Source: Sipunculus nudus
Taxonomy: Eukaryota > Annelida > Sipuncula > Golfingiida > Sipunculidae
Length of the DNA stretch: 64,000 nt
NCBI GenBank assembly: GCA_026874595.1
Contig: CM049314.1
Span: 36,811,229 to 36,875,228, forward strand
Direction of reading: 5' to 3'
In this document: positions 11,221 to 25,001 of the stretch, one piece after another
Layout: every line of letters begins with the position of its first letter
How positions within the stretch are numbered: position 1 is the first letter of the stretch
Translations under genes and position numbers: made by a program
Notes under the pieces: model-generated
Database searches by the model: none
What the model saw: the letters and a program-made list of their open reading frames with translations, nothing else
Told to the model about the DNA's origin: nothing

Positions 11221-12922
11221 CTAATTTCCCCAAATATCAAAACATGATTTCCTTTTGTCATCGTTCATCTTTTTCTTTCCAAGAAAATCATTTCTGTATT
11301 TCTCGAATAGCTCGTAGTCAACATGTGCCACTTTCTCCAATAGGTCTGCTTTCTTGCGAACATCTTCCAACGCCTTGACACGGTCCTCCCATCCTGGGTG
11401 TGTTTCTTTCTTCTCAGATGCAATCAGTCGGTCAACATACTCAACAGCTCCCAGTGGATCTTGCTGGAATGCTATTTCTTCTAGTCGTTTCAGACTTTTG
11501 TAGGTGTTAGCCAACAAATGGAACACACATTCCTCAATAAGGAGGAACTCCTCTTTGTGCTTCTTGATCACTTGTTCCACATTTAGTTTCTTTCCGCAGG
11601 CCTCGATGTATCGCTTCAGTAGATCAGCGTATGTTTCCCTCTCCTTTTCTTCGTAGTGTTCGTACCTGTATGAGTTGTTAAAGTGGTCATTCCAAATACA
11701 CTTGCCCGGGCACTTAGTGCAGGTACCGTTTCGTATTGCCGAGCAACGTATTTTGTCTTGATCGTTTGCATATTTACATGGATAGTGGCATGTAAACATA
11801 CAGACTACACAATTTGTAACAAATTCGTTAAATATGTCGATTTTTCGAATTTTATGATGTAGAATTTCATATTCGAAGTTCTCGTTTGCTTTTATATCGC
11901 TTTCGCATTCTTCAAGAGTAAGTTGTTTCTTTCGTAGTTGTTCACGTTTACGACAGCCACGTTGGATGTTAAGTTGCAAATCCTCCAAAGCACTCTCAAG
12001 TCGCTTCCTTTCTTCTAAAACTTCTTTCGTGAGGGAAACGCTCTTTGGCCGTGACATTTCGAGGGAGGAAAACAAAGCTTTCATACTTTGGCAACCACGT
12101 TCCCAGAAATCTTTGTTATCATCGTAGCTTGTCCTTTTGCTCTCACCAGATGTGCCAGGGAAAAATTCCCTTGTACTTTTTGAATTCTTTGCAAACAGTG
12201 GTGCATTGCTGAAAGTGAAGATTTTACTCTTACAAAAGAGACCTTCAGCCTTAAAAGTATCAATGACATCAGGGTACTGTTTGTCTGCAAAAGTAACAAG
12301 CAGCATGATGTTTTCAGCAATGTCCTTGCCAAATATTGACAAAATGGATTCATAAACGAACTTCTGTGTGGTTGTTAACTCAGCACGAGACGCCGAAGTA
12401 ACAAAGCCAATGCCGTCAATGTGATCCACATGGTGCTTGTCTGAATCAGCAAAATACTCTCTTATCTGGTGAAGAATAAGTTTGTTCTTTTCAATATTCT
12501 TTGTGCCTTCAAATTCGGGAGTGTCAACTATTGTCACTGTCCATTCAAGCTTCATCCCTTCCTGGACATGGATAGTGTAAGATGTTACCACCTGTGTGTT
12601 GCTTTCAGTTTTGCCTGGAACAGATATCATCTCAAAACGGTAGTCATCTGACCAGTTTACCTGTAGTATATTATTCATCATGAAATTGATAAGCGTACTT
12701 TTGCCTGCCCCATTTGGCCCCAACGACCATGAAAACAACGTGTCGTTTACCTTGGGATCCTTCCTCACCAAATTTATACATTTGATATTTACCTGTCGTA
12801 TGGAGCTGTGGTTGATTAAGGCAAACCCTGTAAACAGCCGGTGGGCCATCCGAGGTCTTTTGTGCCTCTCCTATAAGGCTCTTGATCATCTTGTTCTTTT
12901 GTTCTTTGACCTTTTCAAGTTT
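11221..12922 (-). CDS. AIG1/GIMAP-like P-loop GTPase, terminal exon (frame broken in the P-loop)
   Basis: The exon starts after an acceptor (TGATTTGCAG, AG at 12924-12923) and ends at the stop codon at 11221-11223. Its first ~67 codons (KLEKVKEQKNK... to the P-loop) are in one frame. The remaining ~500 are in another, because a GGGG run at 12718-12721 seems one base too long. Counted in the downstream 542-codon frame: P-loop GPNGAGKST (44-52), G3-like DTPEF (109-113), G4-like TFAD (186-189), coiled coil (about 270-320), and a Cys/His block (C347, C350, C354, H355, C358, C369, C377, C380, C384, H389) like a zinc-binding module, then a second helical region (about 395-520). AIG1-type GTPases assemble on membranes and are expanded in bivalve immunity. 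This protein's role is inferred. Indel error, polymorphism or a new pseudogene are all possible. Confidence 0.8.
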
Positions 12923-13682
12923 CTGCAAATCAGTCAGTGAGAGAGAGAGCAAATATTAGAACTACATGCAGCTTAATAAAGTGAATCATATTTCTATAGG
13001 TTAGCATTGATATGAAGGATAGCCATCTCCAGTTTCAACCAAATTAAATATAAACCGATGATCTGTTGGTTTAAAAGATCGCTTGGTTTAACTTGACAGT
13101 TCTGGCTACTAGATTTGTGAGATCCCATACATGGTTGCGTTGAAATAATACAGTGTACCAGGCTTTAACTCTCCCAGGACTTGTTTCATTTTTCCTGAAT
13201 ATCTCTTCTGTTCTTTTGTAACCTGCCGATTAAGGGAACTTGGATGTCCAGACAACTCGTACTTAATCTAAATAACTTCTAAATTAACTCTGCAAGTATG
13301 AACTTATCTCGAAATAGCCAGTAATGTAATGGAATCTATTTATCATATACGAAATGTACATACATCTAAATGAACTGAATCAAATTTGTATAGGCTAGTA
13401 GTGATATTATAGATAGACATCTGCAATTTCAAACACATGGATATAAAATAATGATCTGTTGGTCTTAATGGTCGCTTATGAAAAACTGGACAGTTCTGGC
13501 TATTTGTTTTGTGATATCCTATACATGGTTGTGTTGTCACAATGCTAACAAGACAAAGAGTAAAATACAATCGGGAAGAGAATATGTGAGACATATATCA
13601 GAATCGTTTTCGAGTTTTTTCTTTTGTTTCCTCGTAAGATTTCTTTCACGCTGCAATATTTTGCTGACAGAGACTCACGAAC

Positions 13683-13754
13683 CTTTTCAGGTTTTGCCTG
13701 GTCTGCCCTAGGTTGGACCGCTTCTCTTTGTAATTTCAGGGGTTTCTTTTCTTC
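13683..13754 (-). CDS. Array exon 1 (nearest the GTPase exon)
   Basis: 72 nt, phase 0, flanked by acceptor CTGTAG and donor GTTCGT on the - strand. It encodes 24 residues beginning EEKKPLKLQRE and ending AKPEK. It is the most diverged of the type-A exons. Its end would splice in frame onto KLEKVKEQK at 12922. Confidence 0.65.
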
Positions 13755-14930
13755 CTACAGAATAGATGGAGAGCAGATATTAATAGTATATACAGCTAAA
13801 CATATGAAACACCGTGGTAAAGCTTTGTGTGTTGAGAGCATAAGTAGCGACAATAATGGAAGCCTTCGGTTTTGAAAACAAATGAACTAAATATCTATGG
13901 GGCCCAACAGTAGAAACATATCAGTAGACGTTTTTGAGCATTTTACTTATAAGATCCCTTAAACTGTAGGGTTTCTTCACTATGCATTATTAAATAATAA
14001 TACACAATCATGTAAAATAATATTAATGATAGATTACAAAAAGGATCATCATTTTTGTTTGGAAACTAGTTTTTATTAGAACACGCGACAAAGCAAATTT
14101 ATTATTATCTTTAAAGATCAAAGCAAATCATCTTCAGGGGCCTATACATCAGAGGGAAATAAAAAATTGCAAGTGTATAAATCTTAACATATTAATCAAT
14201 TCCATCACTACTGTAAGAAGCATGGTAGGCCTTGTTAATGCAGATTTTCAAATCACAATACGGAGACTGAGAGGCGTATTAACTGTTCAACTCGAATAGA
14301 AGCCGAAGTATATGGTAAACGGTTTTAACTCTGAGGCCTTGTTTAATGTTTTCCTGAAGATGTCTTCCTATCTGTTGGAACCTGCCAATTTAAGGGTCGT
14401 TAAACACACTAATGTCTACATGACTTTGAATTAATATTATCACACCTTAGACGTATACAATCCTGAGTTTAATATTTTTATTGAACCTATATTAAATCTG
14501 CCGTGCATGCTACGTTAACCACGATAAGGTGAATTTACGCTTCCGTTTCGAGGGTGGCATCTGACCTTTAAAATCCTAATTTTGGCATATCTGAGCTAAC
14601 TCGATTCAAATGGTATGGACTCGTAATGAACACTTTAAGCATGTTTAAAATCTTTGGATCTCGACAAATCTTGTCTAAAATAATTGGGATGTCTAAACAA
14701 CCAATGATTCAATGGTCTAAACGGTCGCATATAAATACCTTTACAGTTCAGGTTATTTGCGTTAAGAGATCCGATACATGGATGTGTTGTCACTATGTAT
14801 ACAATACAAATGTAACAATACAATCCGTAAGAGAATATGCAAGACATATAGGAGAATCATTTCGGGCTTTTTTTACTCCTCGTAAGTTTTCTTGCACGCT
14901 GCTATATTTTGCGGACAGAGACTAACGAAC

Positions 14931-15002
14931 CTGTTTAGGTTTCGCCGGGCTTTCCGCGGGCTTGGGCGGTTCTCCTTGTGGTTTCTGGGTATTCTTTTCC
15001 TC
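14931..15002 (-). CDS. Array exon 2 (type A)
   Basis: 72 nt, acceptor CTGTAG, donor GTTCGT. The peptide begins EEKNTQKPQGEPPKP and ends AKPKQ: rich in Pro, Lys, Glu and Ala, with no hydrophobic core, so probably a disordered linker. Confidence 0.65.
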
Positions 15003-16362
15003 CTACAGAACAGATTGATTGCAGATATCAAAAGTATGTACATCTAAACATATGAATCAACGTGGTAAAACTTATGTGTATTGAGAGCTTAAGTAGCGAC
15101 ATTAATGAGAGCCTTCGGTTTTGAAAACAAATAAACTAAAGCTCTATGGGGCCAAACAGTAGATATCATATCCGTTGACATTTATGAGCATTTTACGTAA
15201 AGTATCGGTTAAATTGTAGTTTTTTCACTAGGCATTATGATAAATAATACACTATCATATAAAATAATATTTAAGATGGTTTACAAGAAGGATAATCATT
15301 ATTTGTTTGGAAACTAGTTTTAATTTGAACACTGGACAAAGCAAATTAATTATTATCTTTAAAGATCAAAGCAAATCATCTTCAGGGGCCTATACATCAG
15401 AAGGAAATAAAAAATTACAAGTGTATAAATTTTAACATATTAATCAATTCCACAACTACTGTAAGAAGCATTTTGGGCTTTGTTAATGCAGATTTTCAAA
15501 TCACAATACGGAGACTGAGTGGCGTATTAACTGTTCAACTCTAATAGAAGCCGAAGAATATGGTTTCAACTCTGAGGCCTTGTTTAATGTTTTCCTGAAG
15601 ATGCCTTCCTATCTGTTGGAACCTGCCAATTTAAGGGTCTTTAAACAAACTAATATCTACATGACTTTGAATTAATATTATCACACCTTAGACGTATGCA
15701 AACCTGAGCATATTATTTATATTGAACTAAATTAAATCTTCCATGCACGATACGTTAACCGCGATAAGATGAATAACGCTGCCGTTTCAAGGGTGGCATC
15801 TGACCTTTAAAATCCTAAATTCGGCATACTGAGCTAACTCGTTTCAAATGGTATGGACTCGTAATGAACATTTTAAGCATGTTTAAAATCTTTGGATTTC
15901 GACAAATTTTGTCTAAAAAAATTAGGATGTCTAAACACCTCGTACTTTTTCTCAATAAATTCGTAACTAACTCCGCAAGCAAATAGTTTTCTTTGATCAA
16001 CCGTTAATTTAAAGGAATCATTTTGTCAAATACTAAATGTAAATACAATTAAATCAATTGAATCAAATGTGTACAGGATAGCACTGATGTTTAGAATAGC
16101 CAATTCCAGTTTCAAACACTTGTATATTGAACTAATGATCCAATGGTCTAAACGGTTGCATAAGAATACCTTTACAGTTCAGGTTATTTGCGTTAAGAGA
16201 TCCGATACATGGTTGTGTTGTCACTATGTATACAAGACAAATGTAACAATACAATCCGGAAAAGAATATTCAAGACATATAGGAGAATCATTTCGGGCTT
16301 TTTTTAATTCCTCGTAAGTTTTCTTGCACGCTGCTATATTTTGCGGACAGAGACTAACGAAC

Positions 16363-16434
16363 CTGTTTAGGTTTTGCCGGGCCTTCCGCGGGCTTGGGCG
16401 GTTCTCTTTGTGATTTCTTTATATTCTTTTCCTC
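16363..16434 (-). CDS. Array exon 3 (type A)
   Basis: 72 nt with intact acceptor and donor. The peptide begins EEKNIKKSQREPPKP and ends AKPKQ. Compared with exon 2 it has several replacements and no indel or stop. Confidence 0.65.
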
Positions 16435-17604
16435 CTACAGAACAGATTGAGTGCAGTAGTATGTACATCTAAATATATAAATCAACGTGGTAAAATTTAT
16501 GTGTATTCAGAGCTTAAGAAGCGACATTAATGGAAGCCTTCGGTTTTGAAAACAAATGAAATAAAGCTCTATGGGGCCACACAGTAGATATCATATTTGT
16601 TGACATTTATGAGCATTTTACATAAAGTATCAGTTAAAATGTAGTTTTTTTTCACTAGGCATTATGATAAATAATACACTATCATATAAAATAATATTTA
16701 AGATGGTTTGCAAGAAGGGTAATCATTTCTTGTTTGGAAACTAGTTTAATTTGAACACTGGACAAAGCAAAATTATTATTATCATTAAAGATCAAATCAA
16801 ATCATCTTTAGGGGCCTAAACATCAGAGAGAAATAAAAAATTACAAGTGTACAAATCTTAACATATTAATCAATTCCACAACTACTGTAAGAAGCATGGT
16901 AGGCCTTGTTAATGCAGATTTTTAAATCACAATACGGAGACATAGAGGCGTATTAACTGTTCAACTCTAATAGAAGACAAAGTGTATGGTAATCGGTTTT
17001 AACTCTGAGGCCTTGTTTAATGTTTTCCTGAAGATGCCTTCCTATCTGTTGGAACCTGCCAATTTAAGGGTCTTTAAACACACTAATGTCTACATGATTT
17101 TTGAATTAATATTATCACACCTTAGACGTATGCAATCCTGAGCTTATTATTTATATTGAACCTAAATTAAATCAGCCGTGCACGATACGTTAACAACGAT
17201 AAGATGAATAACGCTTCTGTTTCGAGGGTGGCACCTGACCCCTAAAATCCTAAATTCGGCATATCTGAGCTAACTCGATTCAAATGGTATGGACTCGTAA
17301 TGAACACTTTAAGCATGTTTAAAATCTTTGGATCTCGACAAATCTTGTCTAAAATAATTGGGATGTCTAAACAACCAATGATCCAATGGTCTAAACGGTA
17401 GCATATGAATACCTTTTACAGTTCAGGTTATTTGCGTTAAGAGATCCGATACATGGTTGTGTTGTCACTATGTATACAAGACAAATGTAACAATAAAATC
17501 CGTAAAAGAATATGCAAGACATGTAGGAGAATCATTTCGGGCTTTTTTTATTCCTTGTAAGTTTTCTTGCACGCTGCTATAATTGCGGACAGAGACTAAC
17601 GAAC

Positions 17605-17675
17605 CTGTTTAGGTTTTCCGGGCCTTCCGCGGGCTTGGGCGGTTCTCCTTGTGGTTTCTGGGTATTTTTTTCCTC
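17605..17675 (-). pseudogene. Array exon 4 (type A, one base short)
   Basis: 71 nt: the text TTTTCCGGGCC (+ strand, about 17614) lacks the G present in the other copies (TTTTGCCGGGCC). The acceptor is CTATAG rather than CTGTAG; both are usable. Splicing it in would shift the frame, so it must be skipped, an error, or a disabled copy. Confidence 0.6.
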
Positions 17676-18851
17676 CTATAGAACAGATTGAGTGCAGATG
17701 TCAAAAGTATGTACATCTAAACATATGAATCAACGTGGTAAAACTTGTGTGTATAGAGAGCTTAAGTAGCGACATTAATGGAAGCCTTCGGTTTTGAAAA
17801 CAAATAAACTAAAGCTCTATGGGGCCAAACAGTAGATATCATATTTGTTGACATTTATGAGCATTTTACGTAAAGTATCGGTTAAATTGTAGTTTTTTTC
17901 ACTAGGCATTATGATAAATAATACACTATCATATAAAATAATATTTAAGATGGTTTGTAAGAAGGATAATCATTTCTTGTTTGGAAACTAGTTTAATTTG
18001 AACACAGGACAAAGCAAAATTATTATTATCTTTAAAGATCAAATCAAATCATCTTCAGGGGCCTAAACATCAGAGAGAAATAAAAAATTACAAGTGTACA
18101 AATCTTAACATATTAATCAATTCCACAACTACTGTAAGAAGCATGGTAGGCCTTGTTAATGCAGATTTTTAAATCACAATACGGAGACATAGAGGCGTAT
18201 TAACTGTTCAACTCTAATAGAAGACAAAGTGTATGGTAATCGGTTTTAACTCTGAGGCCTTGTTTAATGTTTTCCTGAAGATGCCTTCCAAACTGTTGGA
18301 ACCTGCCAATTTAAGGGTCTTTAAACACACTAATGTCTACATGATTTTGAATTAATATTATCACACTTTAGACGTATGCAATCCTGAGCTTATTATTTAT
18401 ATTGAAACTAAATTAAATCAGCCGTGCACGATACGTTAACAACGATAAGATGAATAACGCTTCCGTTTCGAGGGTGGCATCTGACCTTTAAAATCCTAAA
18501 TTCGGCATATCTGAGCTAACTCGATTCAAATGGTATGGATTCGTAATGAACACTTTAAGCATGTTTAAAATCTTTGGATCTCGACAAATTTTGTCTAAAA
18601 AAAATTGGATGTCTAAACAACCAATGATCCAATGGTGTAAACGGTCGCATGTGAATACCTTTACAGTTCAGGTTATTTGCGTTAAGAGATCCGATACATG
18701 GTTGTGTTGTCACTATGTATACAAGACAAATGTAACAATACGATCCGTAAAAGAATATGCAAGACATATAGGAGAATCATTTCGGGCTTTTTTTGATTCC
18801 TTGTAAGTTTTCTTGCACGCTGCTATATTTTGCGGACAGAGACTAACGAAC

Positions 18852-18923
18852 CTGTTTAGGTGTTGCCGGGCCTTCCGCGGGCTTGGGCGGTTCTCCTTGT
18901 GGTTTCTGGGTATTTTTTTCCTC
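18852..18923 (-). CDS. Array exon 5 (type A)
   Basis: 72 nt with good splice sites. It begins EEKNTQKPQGEPPKP and ends ATPKQ. It is the last type-A exon; units to the right are type B. Confidence 0.65.
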
Positions 18924-20436
18924 CTACAGAACAGATTGAGTGCAGATGTCAAAAGTATGTACATCTAAACATATGAATCAACGTGGTTAAACTTATGTGT
19001 ATTGAGAGCTTAAGTAGCGACATTAATGGAAGCCTTCGGATTGAAAATTAAGAAGCGACACTAATTGAAGCTTCGGTTTTGAAAATAAATGAACAACAGA
19101 TCTATGGGGCCCAACAGTAGACATCACATCAGTTGACATTAATGAGCATTATACTTATTGAATCAGTTAAATTGTAGTTTTGTTCACTAGGCATTATGAA
19201 ATAATCATACACAATCATGAAAAATAATATTTCAGATAGTTTACAAGAAGGGTAATCATTTTTTGTTTGGAAACTAGTTCACAGGACAAAGCATATTTAA
19301 AGACATTATTATTCTTAAAAGATCAAAGCAAATCATCTTCAGGGGCCTGTACATTAGAGGAATATATAAAAAATTGCAAGTGTATAAATCTCAACATATT
19401 GAACAATCCTACAATCGCTGAAAGAGCATAGTAGGCCTAGTTCAAGCTTATGTTCATAGCACAATACGGAGACTGAGAGGCGTGTTAAATAGTCAACTCT
19501 AATAGAAGCCGAAGAATATGGTAATCAATTTCAACTCTTAGGCCTTGTTTAATGTTTCCCTGAAGAAGTCTTTCGATCTGTTGGATCCTGCCGATTTAGG
19601 GGTCTTTAAACAAACTAACGTCTACATGACTTTGAATAATTATTATCACACATTTGACGTATGCAATCCTGAGCTTTTTATTTATATTGTACCTAAAATA
19701 AATGTGTCTTAAATGATACGCTAACCATGATAAGGTGAATAACGCTTCCCAGTCGAGGGTGGCACATGACCTATGCAATCCTGAACTTTTTATTTATATT
19801 GAACCTAAAATAAATGCGTCTTAAATGATACACTAACCATGATAAGGTGAATAACGCTTCCCAGTCGAGGGTGGCATATGACCTATGCAATCCAAAATTC
19901 GGGAAAGTTTGGCTAACTCGTTTCAAATTGTATGAACTCGTACTGAATACTTTAAGCATGTTTAAAATCTTTGATCTCCAAAATTTTGTTTAAAATAATT
20001 TGGATGTCTAAACAACTTGTCCTTAATCTCCATAAATTCGAAACTAAGTCTACAAGCATGAAGTTTTCTTGGATCAAACGTTAATGGTATGGAAGAAATT
20101 TATCAAATACTAAATGTACTTACACCTAAATAAACTGAATCAAATGTGAATAGGTTAGCAGTTGTATTAAGGATAGCCATCTTCAGTTTTAAACAGGAGT
20201 TTAAAAGCTAATGATGCGTCGATCTGAACGGTCGCGTATGAATACCCTGACAGTTCTGGTTATTTGCGTTGTGAGATCCGATACATGGTTGTATTGTCAT
20301 CTGTTTAGATAACAAATGTAACAATACAATTTGGAAAAGAATAGGCCAGACATATATGAGAATCGTTCCGGGCTTTTTTTATTCCTCGAACGATTTCTTG
20401 CACGATGCTATATTTTGCGAGCAGAGACTAACGAAC

Positions 20437-20508
20437 CTTATCAGATGTTGCCAGGCTTGCCGAGGGCCGGAGCGCTTCTCCTTGTGGATCCGGTGATTTC
20501 CTTTCCTT
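20437..20508 (-). CDS. Array exon 6 (type B)
   Basis: 72 nt, donor GTTCGT. The peptide begins KERKSPDPQGEALRPSAS and ends ATSDK. Type B differs from type A in half its residues but keeps the same length and phase. Confidence 0.65.
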
Positions 20509-21884
20509 CTACAGAACAGATTGAGAGCAATTGTTAAAAGTATTTACATCTTAACATATGAGTCAACGTGGTAAAGCTTACGTGTATTGAAAATTTAAGA
20601 AGCGACACGAATGGAAGCCTTCGGTTTTGAAAATAATGAACAACAGATCTATTGGGTCCAACAGTAGACATCACATCAATTGACATTAATGAGCATTTTA
20701 CTTATTGAATCAGTTAAATTGTAGTTTTGTTCACTAGGCATTATAAAATGATAATACACAATCATGAAAAATTATATTTCAGATATTTTACAAGAAGGGT
20801 AATCATTCTTTTGTTTGGAAACTAGTTTTAACTAGAACACTGGACAAAGCATATTTAAAGACATTATTATTCTTAAAAGATCAAAGCAAATCATCTTCAG
20901 GGGCCTATACATTAGAGGGGTATAAAAAAATTTCAAGTGTATAAATCTCAACATATTAAACAATCCTACAATCCCTGAAACAGCACAGTAGGCCTAGTTC
21001 AAGAATATGATCTTAGCACAATACGGAGTCTGAGAGGCGTGTTAAATATTCAACTTAATAGAAGCCGAAGAATATGGTAATCAATTTCAACTCTTAGGCC
21101 TTGTTTAATGTTTCCCTGAAGAAGTCTTTCGATCTGTTGGATCCTGCCGATTTAGGGGTCTTTAAACAAACTAACGTCTACATGACTTTGAGTAATTATT
21201 ATCACACATTTGACGTATGCAATCCTGAGCTTTTAATTTATTTTGTACCTAAAATAAATGCGTCTTAAATGATACGCTAACCATAATAAAGTGAATAACG
21301 CTTCCCAGTCGAGGGTGGCATATGACTTATGCAATCCAAAATTCGGGAAAGTTTGGCTAACTCCTTTCAAATTGTATGAACTCGTATTGAATACTTTAAG
21401 CATGTTTAAAATCTTTGATCTCGACAAATATTGTTTAAAATAATTGGGATGTCTAAACAACTTGTCCTTAATCTCCATCAATTCGAAACTAACTCTGCAA
21501 GCATGAAGTTTTCTTGGATCAACCGTTAATGGTATGGAAGAAATTTATCAAATACTAAATGTACATACACCTAAATAAACTGAATCAAATGTGAATAGGT
21601 TAGCAGTTGTATTAAGGATAGCCATCTTCAGTTTTAAACAGGAGTTTATAAGCTAATGATGCGTCGATCTGAACGGTCGCGTATGAATACCCTGACAGTT
21701 CTGGATATTTGCGTTGTGAGATCCGATATATGGTTGTATAGTCATCTGTTTACATAACAAATGTTCCAATACAATATGGAAAAGAATTGGCAAGACATAT
21801 ATGAGAATCGTTCCGGGCTTTTATTTGGATTCCTCGAACGATTTCTTGTACGATGATATATTTTGCGAGCAGAGACTAACAAAC

Positions 21885-21956
21885 CTTATCAGATATTGCC
21901 AGGCTTGCCGCGGGCCGGAGCGCTTCTCCATGTGGATCCGGGGTTTTTTTTTCCTT
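21885..21956 (-). CDS. Array exon 7 (type B)
   Basis: 72 nt, donor GTTTGT, acceptor CTGTAG. It begins KEKKTPDPHGEALRPAAS and ends AISDK. Confidence 0.65.
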
Positions 21957-23439
21957 CTACAGAACAGATTGAGAGCAATGGTTAAAAGTATTTACATCTT
22001 AACATATGAATCAACGTGGTAAAGCTTACGTGTATTGAAAATTTAAGAAGCGACACTAATGGAAGCCTTCGGTTTTGAAAATAATGAACAACAGATCCTT
22101 TGGGCCCAACAGTAGACATCACATCAGTTGACATTAATGAGCATTTTACTTATTGAATCAGTTAAATTGTAGTTTTGTTCACTAGGAATCATGAAATAAT
22201 AATACCGGTCATGAAAAATAATATTTCAGATATTTTACAATAAGGGTAATCATTTTTTTTGTTTGGAAACTAGTTTTAACTAGAACACTGGACAAAGCAC
22301 ATTTAAAGACATTATTATTCTTAACAGGTCATAGCAAATCATCATTAGGGGCCTATACATTAGAGGGATATAATAAATGCAAGTGTATAAATCTCAACAT
22401 ATTGAACAATCCTCCAATCCCTGAAAGAGCATCGTAGGCCTAGTTCAAGCATATGTTCATAGCACAATACGGAGACTGAGAGGCGTGTTAAATATTCAAC
22501 TCTAATAGAAGCCGAAGAATATGGTAATCAATTTCAACTCTTAGGCCTTGTTTAATGTTTCCCTGAAGAAGTCTTTCGATCTGTTGGATCCTGCCGATTT
22601 AGGGGTCTTTAAACAAACTAACGTCTACATGACTTTGAGTAATTATTATCACACATTTGACGTACGGAATCCTGAGCTTTTTATTTATATTGTACCTAAA
22701 GTAAATGCGTCTTAAATGATACGCTTACCATGATCAGGTGAATAACGCTTCCCAGTCGAGGGTGGCATATGACCCATGCAATTCTGAGCTTATAATTTAT
22801 ATTGAACCTAAAATAAATGCGTCTCAAATGATACGCTAACCATGATAAGGTGAATAACGCTTCCCAGTCGAGGGTGGCATATGACCTATGCAATCCAAAA
22901 TTCGGGAAAGTTTGGCTAACTCGTTTCAAATTGTATGAACTCGTTCTGAATACTTTAAGCATGTTTAAAATCTTTGATCTCGACAAATTTTGTTCAAAAT
23001 AATTGGGATGTCTAAACAACTTGTCCTTAATCTCCATCAATTCGAAACTAACTCCTCAAGCATGAAGTTTTCTTGGATCAACCGTTAATGGTATGGAAGA
23101 AATTTATCAAATACTAAATGTACATACACCTAAATAAACTGAATCAAATGTGAATAGGTTAGCAGTTGTATTAAGGATAGCCATCTTCAGTTTGAAACAG
23201 GATTTTAAAAGCTAATGATGCGTCGATCTGAACGGTCGCGTATGAATACCCTGACAGTTCTGGTTATTTGCGTTGTGGGATCCGATACATGGTTGTATTG
23301 TCATCTGTTTACAAAACAATTAACAATACAATTTGGAAAAGAATAGGCAAGACATATATAAGAATCGTTCCGGGCTTTTTTTTATTCCTCGAACGATATC
23401 TTGCACGATGCTATATTTTGCGAGCAGAGACTAACGAAC

Positions 23440-23511
23440 CTTATCAGATATTGCCAGGCTTGCCGAGGGCGGGAGCGCTTCTCCTTGTGGATCCGGTGGT
23501 TTCCTTTCCTT
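23440..23511 (-). CDS. Array exon 8 (type B)
   Basis: 72 nt, donor GTTCGT. The acceptor reads CGGTAG, the only copy with this change. It begins KERKPPDPQGEALPPSAS and ends AISDK. Confidence 0.6.
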
Positions 23512-24929
23512 CTACCGAACAGATTGAGAGCAATTGTTAAAAGTATTTACATCTTAACATATGAATCAACGTGGTAAAGCTTACCTGTATTGAAAATTTA
23601 AGAAGCGACACGAATGGAACCCTTCGGTTTTGAAAATAATGAACAACAGATCTATTGGGCCAAACAGTAGACTTCACATCAGTTGACATTAATGAGCATT
23701 TTACTTATTGAATCAGTTAAATTGTAGTTTTGTTCACTAGGCATTATGAAATGATAATACACAATCATGAAAAATTATATATCAGATATTTTAGAAGAAG
23801 GGTAATCATTTTTTTGTTTGGAAACTAGTTTTGACAAGAACACTGGATAAAGCACATTTAAAGACATTATTATTCTTAAAAGATCAAAGCAAATCATCTT
23901 CAGGGGCCTATAATTATTCTTAAAAGATCAAAGCAAATCATCTTCAGGGGCCTATACATTAGATGGATATAATAATTGTAAGTGTATAAATCTCAACATA
24001 TTGAAGAATCCTCCAATCACTGAAACAGCATAGTAGGCCTAGTTCAAGAATATATTCATAGCACAATACGGAGACTGAGAGGCGTGTTAAATATTCAACT
24101 CTAATAGAAGCCGAAGAATATTGTAATCAATTTCAACTCTTAGGCCTTGTTTAATGTTTCCCTAAAGAAGTCTTTCGATCTGTTGGATCCTGCCGATTTA
24201 GGGGTCTTTAAACAAACTAACGTCTACATGACTTTGAATAATTATTATCACACTTTTGACGTATGCAATCCTGAGCTTTTATTTATATTGAACCTAAATT
24301 GAATCCGTCTTTAATGATACGCTAAAAATGATAAGGTGAATAACGCTTCCCAGTCGAGGGTGGCATATGACCTATGCAATCCAAAATTCGGGAAAGTTTG
24401 GCTAACTCGTTTCAAATTGTATGAACTCGTACTGAACACTTTAAGCATGTTTAAAATCTTTGATCTCGACAGATTTTGTTTAAAATAATTGGAATGTCTA
24501 AACAACTTGTCCTTAATCTCCATCAATTCGAAACTAACTCTGCAAGCATGAAGTTTTCTAAGATCAACAGTTAATGGTATGGAAGAAATTTATCAAATAC
24601 TAAATGTTCATACACCTAAATAAACTGAATCAAATGTGAATAGGTTAGCAGTTGTATGAAGGATAGCCATCTTCAGTTTTAAACAGGAGTTTATAAGCTA
24701 ATGATGCGTCGATCTGAACGGTCGCGTATGAATACCCTGACAATTCTGGTTATTTGCGTTGTGAGATCCAATACATGGTTGTATTGTCATCTGTTTACAT
24801 AACAAATGTTACAATACAATTTAGAAAAGAATAAGCAAGACATATATGAGAATCGTTCCGGGCTTTTTTTTTTATTCCTAGAACGATTTCTTGCACGATG
24901 CTATATTTTGCGAGCAGAGACTAACAAAC

Positions 24930-25001
24930 CTTATCAGATATTGCCAGGCTTGCCGCGGGCCGGAGCGCTTCTCCATGTGGATCCGGGGGTTTCTTTTCCT
25001 T
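24930..25001 (-). CDS. Array exon 9 (type B)
   Basis: 72 nt, donor GTTTGT. It begins KEKKPPDPHGEALRPAAS. It is identical base for base to exon 11, as part of a recent two-unit duplication. Confidence 0.65.

Noticed and set aside
12137-12940. Several + strand and - strand frames of 60-90 codons
   Set aside because: They overlap the GTPase exon and are its shadows. The one exception (12671-12952, -) is the true upstream frame of that exon and is included in its entry.
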